A stretch of 64,000 nucleotides of DNA from an uncultured Desulfovibrio sp. (GTDB lineage: Bacteria; Desulfobacterota; Desulfovibrionia; Desulfovibrionales; Desulfovibrionaceae). The stretch lies in the NCBI RefSeq assembly GCF_910584445.1, contig NZ_CAJUBO010000003.1, forward strand, positions 1-64,000, in the 5' to 3' direction. Within the stretch, counting starts at the first letter, position 1; the number at the start of each line of letters is the position of its first letter. The position numbers were made by a program, and so were the translations under genes. The notes below the pieces were generated by a model. It searched no databases and was not told the DNA's origin. It saw only the letters and a list, made by a program, of their open reading frames with translations. Below, piece by piece: positions 1 to 8,046 of the stretch.

Positions 1-86
1 CTTCGCTCCGCTTCGGGCGGCCAGCGGAAAAATCTCCTTTCCTCGCTGAAAAAACCATAACGGAGTTTAATGAGGTCTGAGCCTAG
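1..86 (+). repeat. Right-hand tail of dispersed structured repeat (edge-truncated copy 0)
   Basis: The first 86 bases match the right end of the repeat at 28736-28820 almost base for base. They share the hairpin loop and right arm GGGCGG, a small GGAAA/TTTCC hairpin at about 26-42, an A-rich block, and the terminal motif GAGGTCTGAGCCTAG that forms the right terminal inverted repeat of the 28517 copy. The left part of this copy lies outside the window. It sits about 45 bases beyond the proB stop codon. Confidence 0.75.
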
Positions 87-132
87 CAGCGGCGGCCATG
101 CCCGGAATCGCACCAGACCCGCGGCAGTCCGT

Positions 133-1431
133 TCAGATCGCGGCATCCAGCAGCAGATTGTCCCGGTGGATCACATCAGGATAGTGCGCGTCGCCCAGGA
201 TGGCCGCCACTTCGTGCCGCTTGAGTCCCATGATCTTGCGCAGATCGGCGGCGCTGTAGTTGGTGAGACCAACGCCGAGCGGGCGCCCCTCATGCTCCAC
301 GCGCACGAGCGCCCCCTTGGGGAACGCGCCCGAGACCTCCCGCACGCCCCCCGGCAAAAGGCTGCTCCCCTCGCGCATGAGCGCGGCGGCGGCCCCCGCG
401 TCCACAATGACGCTGCCCGCCGGCTCAGACTGATAGGCCAGCCAGAACTTGCGGCGCGGGATGGCATGCCGCGCCGGGCAGACCCATGTGCCGGACGGCA
501 CGGTCCCGTCGTCGGCGCCGGAGAGTCCGAAGGCCCGGGCCAGGGCTTCGGGTTCGCGCCCGCGCAGGATGAGCGTGGGGACCCCCAGTTGCGCCGCCCT
601 GCGCGCCGCCATGAGCTTGGAACGCATGCCGCCGGTGCCTGCGGCGGTCTTGGCGCCGCACAGGCGCCCCAGGTCGAGCCGCGCCACATCCTCGATGCGC
701 GCGAGCACCGGCGCATGCGGGTCGGCCTGCGGGTCATGGGCGCAGACCCCTCTGGCCGACGTCAGGTTGATGAACAGGTCCGCGCCCACAAGATTGACGA
801 GCAGGCTGGCGAGGCAGTCATTGTCGCCGAACTTGAGTTCACTCACTGAAACGGTATCGTTTTCATTGACGATGGGCAGGACGCCCCAGCGCAACAACTC
901 GGCAAAGGTATTGCGGGCATTGAGGAAACGGGGGCGGGAGCGCAGGTCGTCCCGTGTGAGGAGCACCTGGGCCGTGGCGATGCCGAACGGCTGAAAGGCT
1001 TCGTCCCACGCGCGCATGAGCAGGCCCTGCCCCACTGCCGCGGCCGCCTGACGCGCGGCAAGGTCCCTGCCGCGGGCGTCCATGCCCCTGGCGCCAAGGG
1101 CCGCGCGCCCCGCCGCCACGGCACCCGACGAAACCAGCACGACGCGACGCGCCGGGACAGGAGGCACAGGCTCCGTCCCCCCCTGACCGCCCTGCGGGAC
1201 GGCGGCGCGCACAGCCGCCATCTGCGCGGCCAGGGAGGCAAGCACCCCGGCATCGAGACCGTCGGCGTCCGCCAGGACGGCGCTCCCCACCTTGACCACG
1301 ATGCAGCGCGCCCGCGTGAGGAGCTGGCGGCGCTCCAGCGCCCACGCGGCGTCCGCCGCGGATGCGGGCATCGCCGCGCAGGTCCCCCCCGCGCTCTCCA
1401 GGGGGCTGAACTTCCGGCCCGCGTCATTCAT
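133..1431 (-). CDS. proB: Glutamate 5-kinase (ProB) with C-terminal PUA domain
   Basis: ProB phosphorylates L-glutamate to glutamate 5-phosphate, the first step of proline synthesis in the cytoplasm. The 432-residue product has the amino-acid kinase fold: VVKVGSAVL near the start, [16 protein letters not shown] followed by FGDNDCLAS, and GTGGMRSKL. The last ~90 residues (GSVIVDAGA to the end) look like the PUA domain found in full-length ProB. The ATG at 1431 is chosen because it overlaps the obgE stop by 8 bases, which suggests translational coupling. An internal ATG 20 codons later would give a length closer to the family norm. It is the last gene of rplU-rpmA-obgE-proB. No sister proA is in the window. 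Confidence 0.93.
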   Translation of the reverse strand: MNDAGRKFSPLESAGGTCAAMPASAADAAWALERRQLLTRARCIVVKVGSAVLADADGLDAGVLASLAAQMAAVRAAVPQGGQGGTEPVPPVPARRVVLVSSGAVAAGRAALGARGMDARGRDLAARQAAAAVGQGLLMRAWDEAFQPFGIATAQVLLTRDDLRSRPRFLNARNTFAELLRWGVLPIVNENDTVSVSELKFGDNDCLASLLVNLVGADLFINLTSARGVCAHDPQADPHAPVLARIEDVARLDLGRLCGAKTAAGTGGMRSKLMAARRAAQLGVPTLILRGREPEALARAFGLSGADDGTVPSGTWVCPARHAIPRRKFWLAYQSEPAGSVIVDAGAAAALMREGSSLLPGGVREVSGAFPKGALVRVEHEGRPLGVGLTNYSAADLRKIMGLKRHEVAAILGDAHYPDVIHRDNLLLDAAI

Positions 1432-2578
1432 TGGTATAGACAACTTCGATTTCGGGGAACTCTTCGTCCTCAGACGGCGATTCCGTGTGAAAATGCACCA
1501 GCGGCTCATGGCGCGCGAGTTCGTCCTTGAGCCGCCAAAGCTCCTCCACCAGCGGCTCGAGTCCGATGCGCTCCTTCGCGGAGATGAAGAAGATGCGGCG
1601 CTCCTCCCGCGCGGCGCGGGCCATGAGGGCCTGAAGCCGCTCCTCGGGAACCAGGTCGATCTTGTTGATGACCTCGATCTGCCGACGCTCGGCCAGCTCC
1701 GGGTCAAAGCGGCGCAGCTCCTCGTTGACGAGTTCAAAACCGGCCCAGGGGTCCGCATCGTCCACATCGTCGATGCTCAGCATGTGGACGAGAAACCGCG
1801 TCCGCTCCACATGCCTGAGAAAACGGTGCCCCAGCCCCAGGCCCGCGTGCGCGCCCTCGATGAGTCCGGGGATGTCCGCGATGATCATGCGCTTTTCCGG
1901 GTCGACCTCGTCGATCATCACGCCGAGATTGGGCGTGATGGTGGTGAAGGGATAGTCCGCGATCTTGGGGCGCGCGGCGGAGACACGGGAAATGAAGGTG
2001 GACTTCCCCGCATTGGGCAGACCGATGAGTCCCGCATCCGCAAGGATCTTCAGTTCCAGGCGCAGGGTCACTTCCTCGCCCGGTTCTCCGGGCTGGGCAA
2101 AGCGCGGCGCGCGCATGGTGGAGGATTTGAAATGCTCGTTGCCCTTGCCGCCGCGGCCCCCCCGCGCCACCAGGACAAGGCTTTCCGGTTCGCTGAGGTC
2201 CGCCAGCAGGCGCTCGCCGCTGCCGGCGTCCTCCCCTGCGGCGCAGTCCTCCCCTTCCGCCGCTTCCCCAGAGGGCACGCCCTCGGCAAAGACGAGCGTG
2301 CCCACAGGCAGGCCGAGCACGAGATCCGCGCCTTTTTTGCCGTCACACTGGCCGCCCCGGCCGGGCTGGCCGTTCTGCGCTTCATAGACACGCTTGAGCC
2401 GGAAGTCATAGAGGGAAAGGAGGCGGCTGTCCGCCCGGAGATAGACCGAACCGCCGTTGCCGCCGTCGCCGCCGTCCGGGCCGCCCTTGGGCACGAACTT
2501 CTCGCGCCGGAAGGACATGCAGCCCCGGCCGCCCTTGCCGGCCTTGACGAGGATCCTGGCTTCATCCACAAAACGCAT
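1424..2578 (-). CDS. obgE: Obg family GTPase ObgE/CgtA
   Basis: ObgE is a ribosome-associated GTPase that acts in late 50S assembly and stress control. The 384-residue protein has the glycine-rich Obg fold (residues 1-~175, with [12 protein letters not shown]) and then the G domain: P-loop GLPNAGKS at 186-193, switch motif [24 protein letters not shown] and SAKERIG. The tail is acidic. Residues ~100-128 form an acidic insertion ([16 protein letters not shown]) inside the Obg fold. Start at 2578 fits MRFVDEA, the usual N-terminus. It follows rpmA after a likely terminator and overlaps proB by 8 bases. Confidence 0.96.
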   Translation of the reverse strand: MRFVDEARILVKAGKGGRGCMSFRREKFVPKGGPDGGDGGNGGSVYLRADSRLLSLYDFRLKRVYEAQNGQPGRGGQCDGKKGADLVLGLPVGTLVFAEGVPSGEAAEGEDCAAGEDAGSGERLLADLSEPESLVLVARGGRGGKGNEHFKSSTMRAPRFAQPGEPGEEVTLRLELKILADAGLIGLPNAGKSTFISRVSAARPKIADYPFTTITPNLGVMIDEVDPEKRMIIADIPGLIEGAHAGLGLGHRFLRHVERTRFLVHMLSIDDVDDADPWAGFELVNEELRRFDPELAERRQIEVINKIDLVPEERLQALMARAAREERRIFFISAKERIGLEPLVEELWRLKDELARHEPLVHFHTESPSEDEEFPEIEVVYTNE

Positions 2579-2665
2579 GGCATGCCTCACAGTGGGGACG
2601 CGCGCGGCACGCCATCCGTCCCGCAGGCGCTTCCCGCAACATGGCTCCACTATGCCTGCAAAAAC

Positions 2666-2703
2666 GACAAAAGGGAAGGGCCGCCACAGGGCGGCGCCTT
2701 CCC
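2666..2703 (-). terminator. Terminator-like hairpin downstream of rpmA
   Basis: A 13-pair stem with one bulge (GGGAAGG plus GCCGCC against GGCGGC plus CCTTCCC, loop ACAG) lies at 2673-2703. On the minus strand it is followed by TTTTGTCGTTTTT. This should end much of the rplU-rpmA transcript, leaving reduced readthrough or a separate start for obgE-proB. Confidence 0.7.
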
Positions 2704-2751
2704 ATACAGACCCGAGACGCAGGAGGCGGCGCTTGCCGCCACGGCGCGGGG

Positions 2752-3021
2752 CTAGGCCGCGGGATAGTCCACATGCACGCGCGTCAGGACGCGGCGCTTG
2801 CGGACGAACTTTTCAAAGCGGACCACGCCGTCCACCTTGGCGAACAGCGTATAATCGCGCCCCATGCCCACATTGAGGCCAGGATACACGACCGTGCCCA
2901 GCTGGCGAACGATGATGTTGCCCGCGAGCACATGCTGGCCGCCAAACCGCTTGACGCCCCGGCGCTGCCCCGGACTGTCGCGGCCGTTGCGTGACGAGCC
3001 GCCCGCTTTCTTGTGAGCCAT
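2752..3021 (-). CDS. rpmA: 50S ribosomal protein L27
   Basis: L27 is a small basic protein near the peptidyl-transferase centre of the large subunit. The 89-residue product begins [16 protein letters not shown] and contains the family motif KRFGGQ followed by [10 protein letters not shown] and [14 protein letters not shown]. The start at 3021 leaves no N-terminal cleaved extension of the Firmicutes kind. It lies 79 bases after rplU in the usual rplU-rpmA-obgE order and ends just before a hairpin terminator. Confidence 0.97.
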   Translation of the reverse strand: MAHKKAGGSSRNGRDSPGQRRGVKRFGGQHVLAGNIIVRQLGTVVYPGLNVGMGRDYTLFAKVDGVVRFEKFVRKRRVLTRVHVDYPAA

Positions 3022-3100
3022 GGTGCCTCCTCGGCCGCTTTGCCGGCGCTGCCACTTCCGCCGCGCAGGCACGGCGGGAAGGAGCGCCGGAATGCCCGGC

Positions 3101-3409
3101 CTAGCTGTTGATGCTGGTAATGCGAAGGGCGGTGCAGTCCTGCCGGTGCCCGTGCAGGCACTTGGAGTCCTTGCGCCGACGGCGCTTGAACACCAGCACC
3201 TTGGGACCGCGCCCCTGGGCCACGACCTCCGCCCTGACGGTGGCGCCGGCGAGGTAGGGAGCGCCCACCTTGCAGCCATCGCCGCCGATCATGAGAACCT
3301 TGTCCAGAACGATCTCGGCGCCCGGTTCCACGGCGAGCTTTTCCACCATGATGCGGGAACCCTGCTCGACCTGGTACTGCTTTCCGCCGGTTTCGACAAT
3401 CGCGTACAT
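3101..3409 (-). CDS. rplU: 50S ribosomal protein L21
   Basis: L21 binds 23S rRNA in the large subunit. The 102-residue product starts [17 protein letters not shown], the diagnostic L21 N-terminus, and has the basic [11 protein letters not shown] motif. The C-terminus after this is [18 protein letters not shown], with two cysteines. The HGHRQ core of the family is kept, while the tyrosine usually next to it is replaced. ATG at 3409 is preceded by a GGAGGTTGC ribosome binding site. First gene of the rplU-rpmA-obgE-proB group, with a sigma70-like promoter at 3435-3464. Confidence 0.96.
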   Translation of the reverse strand: MYAIVETGGKQYQVEQGSRIMVEKLAVEPGAEIVLDKVLMIGGDGCKVGAPYLAGATVRAEVVAQGRGPKVLVFKRRRRKDSKCLHGHRQDCTALRITSINS

Positions 3410-3434
3410 CTGCAACCTCCAAAAAGGGAAACGC

Positions 3435-3464
3435 ATACTTGCCCCAAGCCGCGGGAAATGTCAA
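3435..3464 (-). promoter_or_regulatory. Sigma70-type promoter for rplU-rpmA
   Basis: On the minus strand TTGACA (3464-3459) is followed by 18 bases and AAGTAT (3440-3435), 26 bases ahead of the rplU start. The -35 box abuts a GC hairpin at 3463-3496 (arms AAGCGG and CGCGGCA with AAAA loop) that could also terminate surE transcripts. Confidence 0.6.
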
Positions 3465-3500
3465 GCGGCAACGCGGCAAAAATGCCGCGCCGCTTCCGCT

Positions 3501-4268
3501 TCAGGCGCGCGCGGCCAGGTCCATGGCCGCCAGGGCTTCCAGGGCCGCGTCATCCGTATATTCAAAACGCAGCGGCGTCAGCGTGACATATCCCTGCGCC
3601 AGCAGGGCCTTGTCCGTGCCGGGGCGCACGCTGCTTTCCGGCACATCTCCGGTGAGCCACCAATAGGGGTCGCCGCGCGGGTCGTCCCGGCGTTCATAGA
3701 TATTCCGCCACACGGCATCGGACTGCGGGCAGACGCGCAGGCCGCGCGCGGCCGCAAGCTCGCCCGCCGGATAATTGAGGTTGAGGACGCGGCGCGGGGC
3801 CACACGGCCCCAGTCGATGCGCCCGGCCAGAGCCACGGCGTGCCGGGCGTGCGCCAGAAGGTCCACGCGGCCCGAGTGGTCGGCGTGGGAGACGGCCATG
3901 CTCGGCACGGCATCGTGGGCGCCCTCGGCCGCCGCGCCCACCGTGCCGGAATAGAAGATATCCGGACCCACATTGGGACCCAGATTGATGCCCGCCATGA
4001 CGAGGTCCGGCCGCCGCGGCGCGAGGGCGCCCAGCCCCAGCTTGACGCAGTCCGTGGGCGTGCCGTGGACGCCGGTGCCGGAAAAGTCCGGCTCTTCGAT
4101 GGTCCGCGCCCGCAGCGGCTCGAACACGGTGAGCGAATGCCCGACCCCGGATTGCTGGCGCAGGGGCGCCACGGCCAGGACCGTATGGCCCGCCTCCACC
4201 AGGGCGGCATACAAGGCCCGCAGCCCCGGCGCCATGATGCCGTCGTCATTGGTCAGGAGAACATGCAT
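3501..4268 (-). CDS. surE: 5'-nucleotidase / survival protein SurE
   Basis: SurE is a metal-dependent phosphatase that removes phosphate from nucleoside 5'- and 3'-monophosphates. The 255-residue product starts MHVLLTNDDGIMAPGL, carrying the DD metal ligands at residues 8-9. It also has the SGVGHSLT segment, HGTPTDCVKLGL, and SGINLGPN-like AGINLGPNVG. The start at 4268 is set by alignment to this N-terminus. It stands alone on the minus strand, divergent from the HD-domain gene at 4342, with 73 bases between them. Confidence 0.96.
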   Translation of the reverse strand: MHVLLTNDDGIMAPGLRALYAALVEAGHTVLAVAPLRQQSGVGHSLTVFEPLRARTIEEPDFSGTGVHGTPTDCVKLGLGALAPRRPDLVMAGINLGPNVGPDIFYSGTVGAAAEGAHDAVPSMAVSHADHSGRVDLLAHARHAVALAGRIDWGRVAPRRVLNLNYPAGELAAARGLRVCPQSDAVWRNIYERRDDPRGDPYWWLTGDVPESSVRPGTDKALLAQGYVTLTPLRFEYTDDAALEALAAMDLAARA

Positions 4269-4341
4269 TTGACAATACCTCGGAAAGAAGGGAATCTCGC
4301 GGAAAGGCGGCCCGGAACGCACGCGGGCGGAGACTATCTAT

Positions 4342-5379
4342 ATGGAAAAAGGCGTTTTCGTCAAAGACATTGTGCCCAATGCCGAGGCTGCCGGGATCTT
4401 CGCCGTGGCGGACGCCGCCCTGGCGCAGTCGCGCAACGGTCCCTACTGGCGGCTCGTCCTCGCCGATGCCAGCGGAAGCGTGGAGGCGAAGATCTGGAGT
4501 CCGCTGAGCGGGGACTTCAGCGAGATCGCGCCTGGTACGCTGGCATGGGTGGAAGGGCGCGCCTCGCTCTTCCGCTCGGCGCTCCAGCTCGCCGTGGAGA
4601 AATTCCGGCCGCTGGACGCCGCGGAAGCGGCCTCCCTGGACCAGACGGCCTTTCTGCCTTCCAGCCCCTACCCCATCGACGGCATGGACGAAGAACTCCG
4701 GGAGCTGTGCCTTCGGGAATTCACGCACAAGCCCTGGCGCAGGCTCGTGTTCGCCGTGCTGGACGACGAGGAGCTGGGACCGAGATTCCGCATCGCGCCG
4801 GCGGCCAAGAACGTCCATCACGCCTATGCCGGCGGCCTGCTGGAGCACACGCTCGGCGTGTTCCGGCTGTGCCGGCGCATGGCGGCCCAGTATGCCGAGC
4901 TTGACCGGCAGACCCTGCTCGCCGGCGCGCTCTTCCACGATTTCGGCAAGATCCGCGAATTTTCCGGCGGCCTGAACAATGACTATACCGGCGAGGGGCG
5001 GCTGCTCGGGCATCTCCTGCTCGGCGTGGAAATGCTCGGCCCCTTCCTTGTCCGCTCCCGGCTGGAATCGGGCCTTCAGGAGCATCTCAAGCACCTCATC
5101 CTCAGCCACCATGGCGAGCTGGAGTTCGGCGCGGTACGCCAGCCGCACACGCCGGAGGCGCTCGCCCTCCACTGCGCGGACAATCTCGATGCCAAACTCG
5201 CCCAGTGCCGCGGTCTCTTCACCGGTCTGGAGGGCGACGGTCCCGCCTGGACGCCCTGGCAGCCCACGCTGGGGCGCCCCATGTACCGTCCGCCGCGCAC
5301 CCCGGGCGGCCGCGAGGGCGCCCCGAAAGAGCGCAAAACCGCCAAGAGGGAAGAATGTTTGTCACTTTTGAAGGCATAG
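4342..5379 (+). CDS. YhaM-like 3'-5' exoribonuclease (OB fold plus HD domain)
   Basis: The 345-residue protein has an N-terminal OB-fold region (residues ~1-95, WRLVLADASGSVEAKIW) and an HD metal-dependent phosphohydrolase domain (~155-290). The metal ligands are visible as H159/H160, H169, HD at 199-200, H224, H256-H257 and D280. This order matches the YhaM/CBF1 family, which degrades RNA or single-stranded DNA from the 3' end with Mn2+ or Co2+. YhaM of Bacillus is about 314 residues. The C-terminal ~40 residues are proline- and charge-rich. The end overlaps tmk by 25 bases, so the two are probably translated from one message. Substrate here is inferred from the family only. Confidence 0.8.
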   Translation: MEKGVFVKDIVPNAEAAGIFAVADAALAQSRNGPYWRLVLADASGSVEAKIWSPLSGDFSEIAPGTLAWVEGRASLFRSALQLAVEKFRPLDAAEAASLDQTAFLPSSPYPIDGMDEELRELCLREFTHKPWRRLVFAVLDDEELGPRFRIAPAAKNVHHAYAGGLLEHTLGVFRLCRRMAAQYAELDRQTLLAGALFHDFGKIREFSGGLNNDYTGEGRLLGHLLLGVEMLGPFLVRSRLESGLQEHLKHLILSHHGELEFGAVRQPHTPEALALHCADNLDAKLAQCRGLFTGLEGDGPAWTPWQPTLGRPMYRPPRTPGGREGAPKERKTAKREECLSLLKA

Positions 5380-6008
5380 AAGGCTCGGGCAAGTCCACGG
5401 CCCTGCGTCTGCTCGCCGGGCATCTTCAGGCGCGCGGGCATGATCCCGTGCTCACGCGGGAACCGGGCGGCAGCACCCTCGGCCGCAGCCTGCGGCCCAT
5501 CCTGCTGGATGCGCGCACGCGCGGGCTTTCCAGCCGGGCGGAGCTGCACCTGTTCCTCGCCGACCGCGCGCAGCATGTGGCCGAAATCATCCGGCCGGCG
5601 CTGGAAGCGGGGCAGACCGTGCTCTGCGACCGGTTTTCGGACTCCACGCTCGCCTACCAGGGCTACGGCCGGGGGCATGACGTGGAACGCCTGCGCCGCA
5701 TCAATGCCCAGGCCACAGGCGGCCTCGCGCCGGACCTCACGCTTCTTCTGGACCTCTCCGTAAGCGAGGGGCTGGAACGCGCGGGCGAACGCAACCGCGC
5801 CGAGGGGACGGTCGTCTCCGAAGGCCGCTTTGACGCCGAGAGCCTGGATTTCCATGAGCGCGTCCGGGCGGGCTATCTGGCGCTGGCCGAGGCCGAGCCG
5901 GAACGCATCGCCGTCATCGACGCGACGCAGCGGCCCGATGATGTGCTCCTCCAGTGCCTTTCCGCGCTGGAGGCCAGGCTGCCCCACGACGGGCCGGGCA
6001 TCGTCTGA
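5355..6008 (+). CDS. tmk: Thymidylate kinase
   Basis: Tmk converts dTMP to dTDP in dTTP synthesis. The 217-residue product begins MFVTFEGIEGSGKST with the P-loop at 7-14. It has TREPGGSTLG, the DR(F)SDSTLAYQGYGRG substrate motif and LDLSVSEGLERA. Start ATG 5355 lies inside the end of the YhaM-like gene. A GAGGGAAG ribosome site precedes it. The product is of normal length for the family. Confidence 0.95.
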   Translation: MFVTFEGIEGSGKSTALRLLAGHLQARGHDPVLTREPGGSTLGRSLRPILLDARTRGLSSRAELHLFLADRAQHVAEIIRPALEAGQTVLCDRFSDSTLAYQGYGRGHDVERLRRINAQATGGLAPDLTLLLDLSVSEGLERAGERNRAEGTVVSEGRFDAESLDFHERVRAGYLALAEAEPERIAVIDATQRPDDVLLQCLSALEARLPHDGPGIV

Positions 6009-6030
6009 ACGCGGCCCGTACAGGAAACCC

Positions 6031-6360
6031 ATGATGAGCACCGCCCCCGAGATCTACACCCTTCAGGTCGCCGACGGCCGCCTGCGCTTTGCGCCGCGCG
6101 GCGCGAACGCCCCGCTGCCGGACCCGCTTGCCGTGGTCAGCCGCATGGGCGATCCCGATCTGCTCCAGTGCGTCGTCCTGCGGCGCGAGGACGCGCCCGG
6201 CGGCGTTTTTCGCCTGGAAGACGCCAGCGGCCCGCTCCTCGCCGCCGTGGCGGAGGACAATCTCGCCCTTGCCCTGGGCATGGGCCATTTCGGCGAACTG
6301 GTCGCCAACGCCCGCTACGGCGCAGACGTGTTCGAGAACATGGAAGAACCCGATGAGTGA
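6031..6360 (+). CDS. Conserved-looking hypothetical protein, 109 aa
   Basis: I do not recognise this protein. The 109 residues begin MMSTAPEIYTLQV and read as a small soluble alpha/beta protein: an N-terminal stretch rich in predicted strands (YTLQVADGRLRF, LLQCVVLRR, GVFRLEDASGPLLAAV) and a C-terminal helix (NLALALGMGHFGELVANA). There are no Cys pairs, no signal peptide and no membrane segment. It is real by context: it starts 22 bases after tmk, is in the codon style of its neighbours, and its stop overlaps the start of the deacetylase-fold gene by 8 bases (ATGAGTGA). Two ATG codons at 6031 and 6034 are possible starts. Coupling to the next gene suggests a joint role, which is inference. 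Confidence 0.65.
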   Translation: MMSTAPEIYTLQVADGRLRFAPRGANAPLPDPLAVVSRMGDPDLLQCVVLRREDAPGGVFRLEDASGPLLAAVAEDNLALALGMGHFGELVANARYGADVFENMEEPDE

Positions 6361-7714
6361 AGCACTGGCAGCCGCGCGGACGCTGGGCGTGGTCTTTTTT
6401 CCCGCCTTCGACTGGGCCATCTCCCCCACCCATCCCGAGCGGGAGGAGCGTCTGCTCTACACGCGCGACCAGCTCCAGGAAGAAGGCCTGTTCGACATTC
6501 CCGGCATCAGCGAGCACCGGCCGGTCTTCGCCACCCGCGCGCAGCTGGAGCGGGCGCAGTTCTGCCTGCCTTCGGCGGAAGCTGTGAGTACGGAATCGCA
6601 CCTGGCGGCGGCGGGCGGCGCCATCACGGCGGCGCGCCTGGTCATGGAGGGCAAGACAGACCGCGCCTTCGCCCTGGTGCGGCCGCCGGGGCACCATGCC
6701 ATGCGCGTCGTCCACGGCAATCGCGGCTTCTGCAACATCAACAACGAAGCCGTCATGGTGGAATACCTCCGGGATCACTATCCCCATCCCGACGGGCGCC
6801 CGCTGCGGGTCGCCATTGTGGACACGGACGTCCACCATGGCGACGGCAGCCAGGATATTTTCTGGAACGACCCGCACACGCTCTTCATCTCGCTCCACCA
6901 GGACGGGCGCACGCTCTATCCCGGCACGGGCTTCCTCCAGGAATGCGGGGGGCCGGGCGCGCTCGGCCGCACCATCAATATCCCCCTGCCGCCGGAGACC
7001 TCGGACGAGGGCTACCTGTACGCGGTCCGCAACGCCGTCCTGCCCATGCTGGACGACTTCAGGCCGGACATCGTCATCAACTCCGCCGGGCAGGACAACC
7101 ACTTTACCGATCCGCTCGCCAATATGCGCCTTTCCGCCCAGGGCTATGCGGCCCTGACCACGGCGCTGAACCCGGACATCGCCGTCCTGGAAGGCGGCTA
7201 CGCCATCCGGGGGGCGCTGCCGTATGTCAACCTGGGCATCTGCCTCGCGCTGGCGGGCATCCCCGCGGCCGGCGAGATCCGCGAACCGGGCTGGACGCCC
7301 GGCGCCATCCGCCAGCGGCCGGAGGTGGGCGAGTATATCGCGCGCCTGTGCGACCAGGTGCTGGAGCGCTATTTCCGGCCGCCCGCCACGCCCGCCGAAG
7401 GCAAGGCGGAATACGGCTGGTGGACGCGGAAAAAGCGTATTTTTTATGATACGGACATGCTCACCGAGCACCAGACGGAAAGCTGGCGCCTGTGCGGCGC
7501 CTGTTCCGGCCTTGGCCGCATCGAGACGGAATCGGAGCGCGTGCCCCGCTCCCTCTGCCTGCTCGTGCCGCGCCATGCCTGCCCGGAGTGCCGGGCCGAG
7601 GGGCCGCGCCTGGCCGAGGCGGCCCGCAAGAGCGGGCGCTATGCCCATGTCCGGCTCCTGGACGGCGACGCCGCCGGCGCCGACCGTTCCGTGTTTGCCC
7701 GGACAGCGTCATAG
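6353..7714 (+). CDS. Histone deacetylase-superfamily amidohydrolase with C-terminal cysteine-rich extension
   Basis: The 453-residue protein has the arginase/deacetylase fold of class II-like bacterial HDACs: RPPGHHA with H114-H115, GFCNINNEAV, and VDTDVHHGDG giving zinc ligands D159 and H161. It also has D248 in AGQDNHFTDPL as the third ligand and the catalytic tyrosine Y283 in EGGY. Such enzymes remove acetyl or other acyl groups from lysines, polyamines or small amides. Residues ~345-453 extend past the usual fold and hold C381, C384, C402, C410 and C413, a possible zinc-binding knuckle. It overlaps the upstream unknown gene by 8 bases. The next genes make a polyamine, so an acetylpolyamine substrate is possible but unproven. 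Confidence 0.85.
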   Translation: MSEALAAARTLGVVFFPAFDWAISPTHPEREERLLYTRDQLQEEGLFDIPGISEHRPVFATRAQLERAQFCLPSAEAVSTESHLAAAGGAITAARLVMEGKTDRAFALVRPPGHHAMRVVHGNRGFCNINNEAVMVEYLRDHYPHPDGRPLRVAIVDTDVHHGDGSQDIFWNDPHTLFISLHQDGRTLYPGTGFLQECGGPGALGRTINIPLPPETSDEGYLYAVRNAVLPMLDDFRPDIVINSAGQDNHFTDPLANMRLSAQGYAALTTALNPDIAVLEGGYAIRGALPYVNLGICLALAGIPAAGEIREPGWTPGAIRQRPEVGEYIARLCDQVLERYFRPPATPAEGKAEYGWWTRKKRIFYDTDMLTEHQTESWRLCGACSGLGRIETESERVPRSLCLLVPRHACPECRAEGPRLAEAARKSGRYAHVRLLDGDAAGADRSVFARTAS

Positions 7715-7724
7715 AATATGGGTA

Positions 7725-7987
7725 TGTTGTACAATGCGATTGATGGATATTTCAGGTTCCGTCTGGAGCGCAGCGACAGACGGATGCTGGTGCCGGAAGA
7801 ATCCTAAAAAATACGATATTTCGGCGCTGGCAAGGAAGAGAAAAATTTTCGCGGGGAGTGTACTCAGGTACTCGACCAAGAAAATTTTTCTCTGACGCAG
7901 CCAGCGCAGAAATAGCTGTTTTTGACGGATAATTGCGGCATTGTCCGCACAGCGCAAGAAGGGCGTCATCGACCCAAAAGTATAATA
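7725..7987 (-). repeat. Dispersed structured repeat, copy 1 (reverse orientation)
   Basis: This fills the 332-base gap between the deacetylase gene and carboxynorspermidine synthase. Hairpins, in plus coordinates, are CCGTCTG/CAGACGG (7759-7765 with 7777-7783) and an outer stem ATTTC.GCGCTGGC/GCCAGCGC.GAAAT (7818-7831 with 7900-7913). Inside that is a perfect 13-bp inner stem (7838-7850 with 7880-7892), and a GCGG/CCGC hairpin lies at 7935-7948. The inner loop carries GGAGTGTACTCAGGTAC at 7855-7871 and the block GCTGTTTTTGACGGA is at 7915-7929. Both are conserved in the other copies. AAAAGTATAATA at 7976-7987, shared with the 55313 copy, contains a TATAAT pointing at the gene at 8047. Confidence 0.8.
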
Positions 7988-8046
7988 ACGACTAGAATAT
8001 TCCCGGCCGGGTTCACACCCTCAACAGCGAAGACAGCGAGGCAATC

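Noticed and set aside
1432..1767. N-terminal extension of ProB to 544 residues
   Set aside because: The extra 112 codons lie inside obgE in another frame and are serine/arginine-rich noise. The ATG at 1431 overlapping the obgE stop is the better start.
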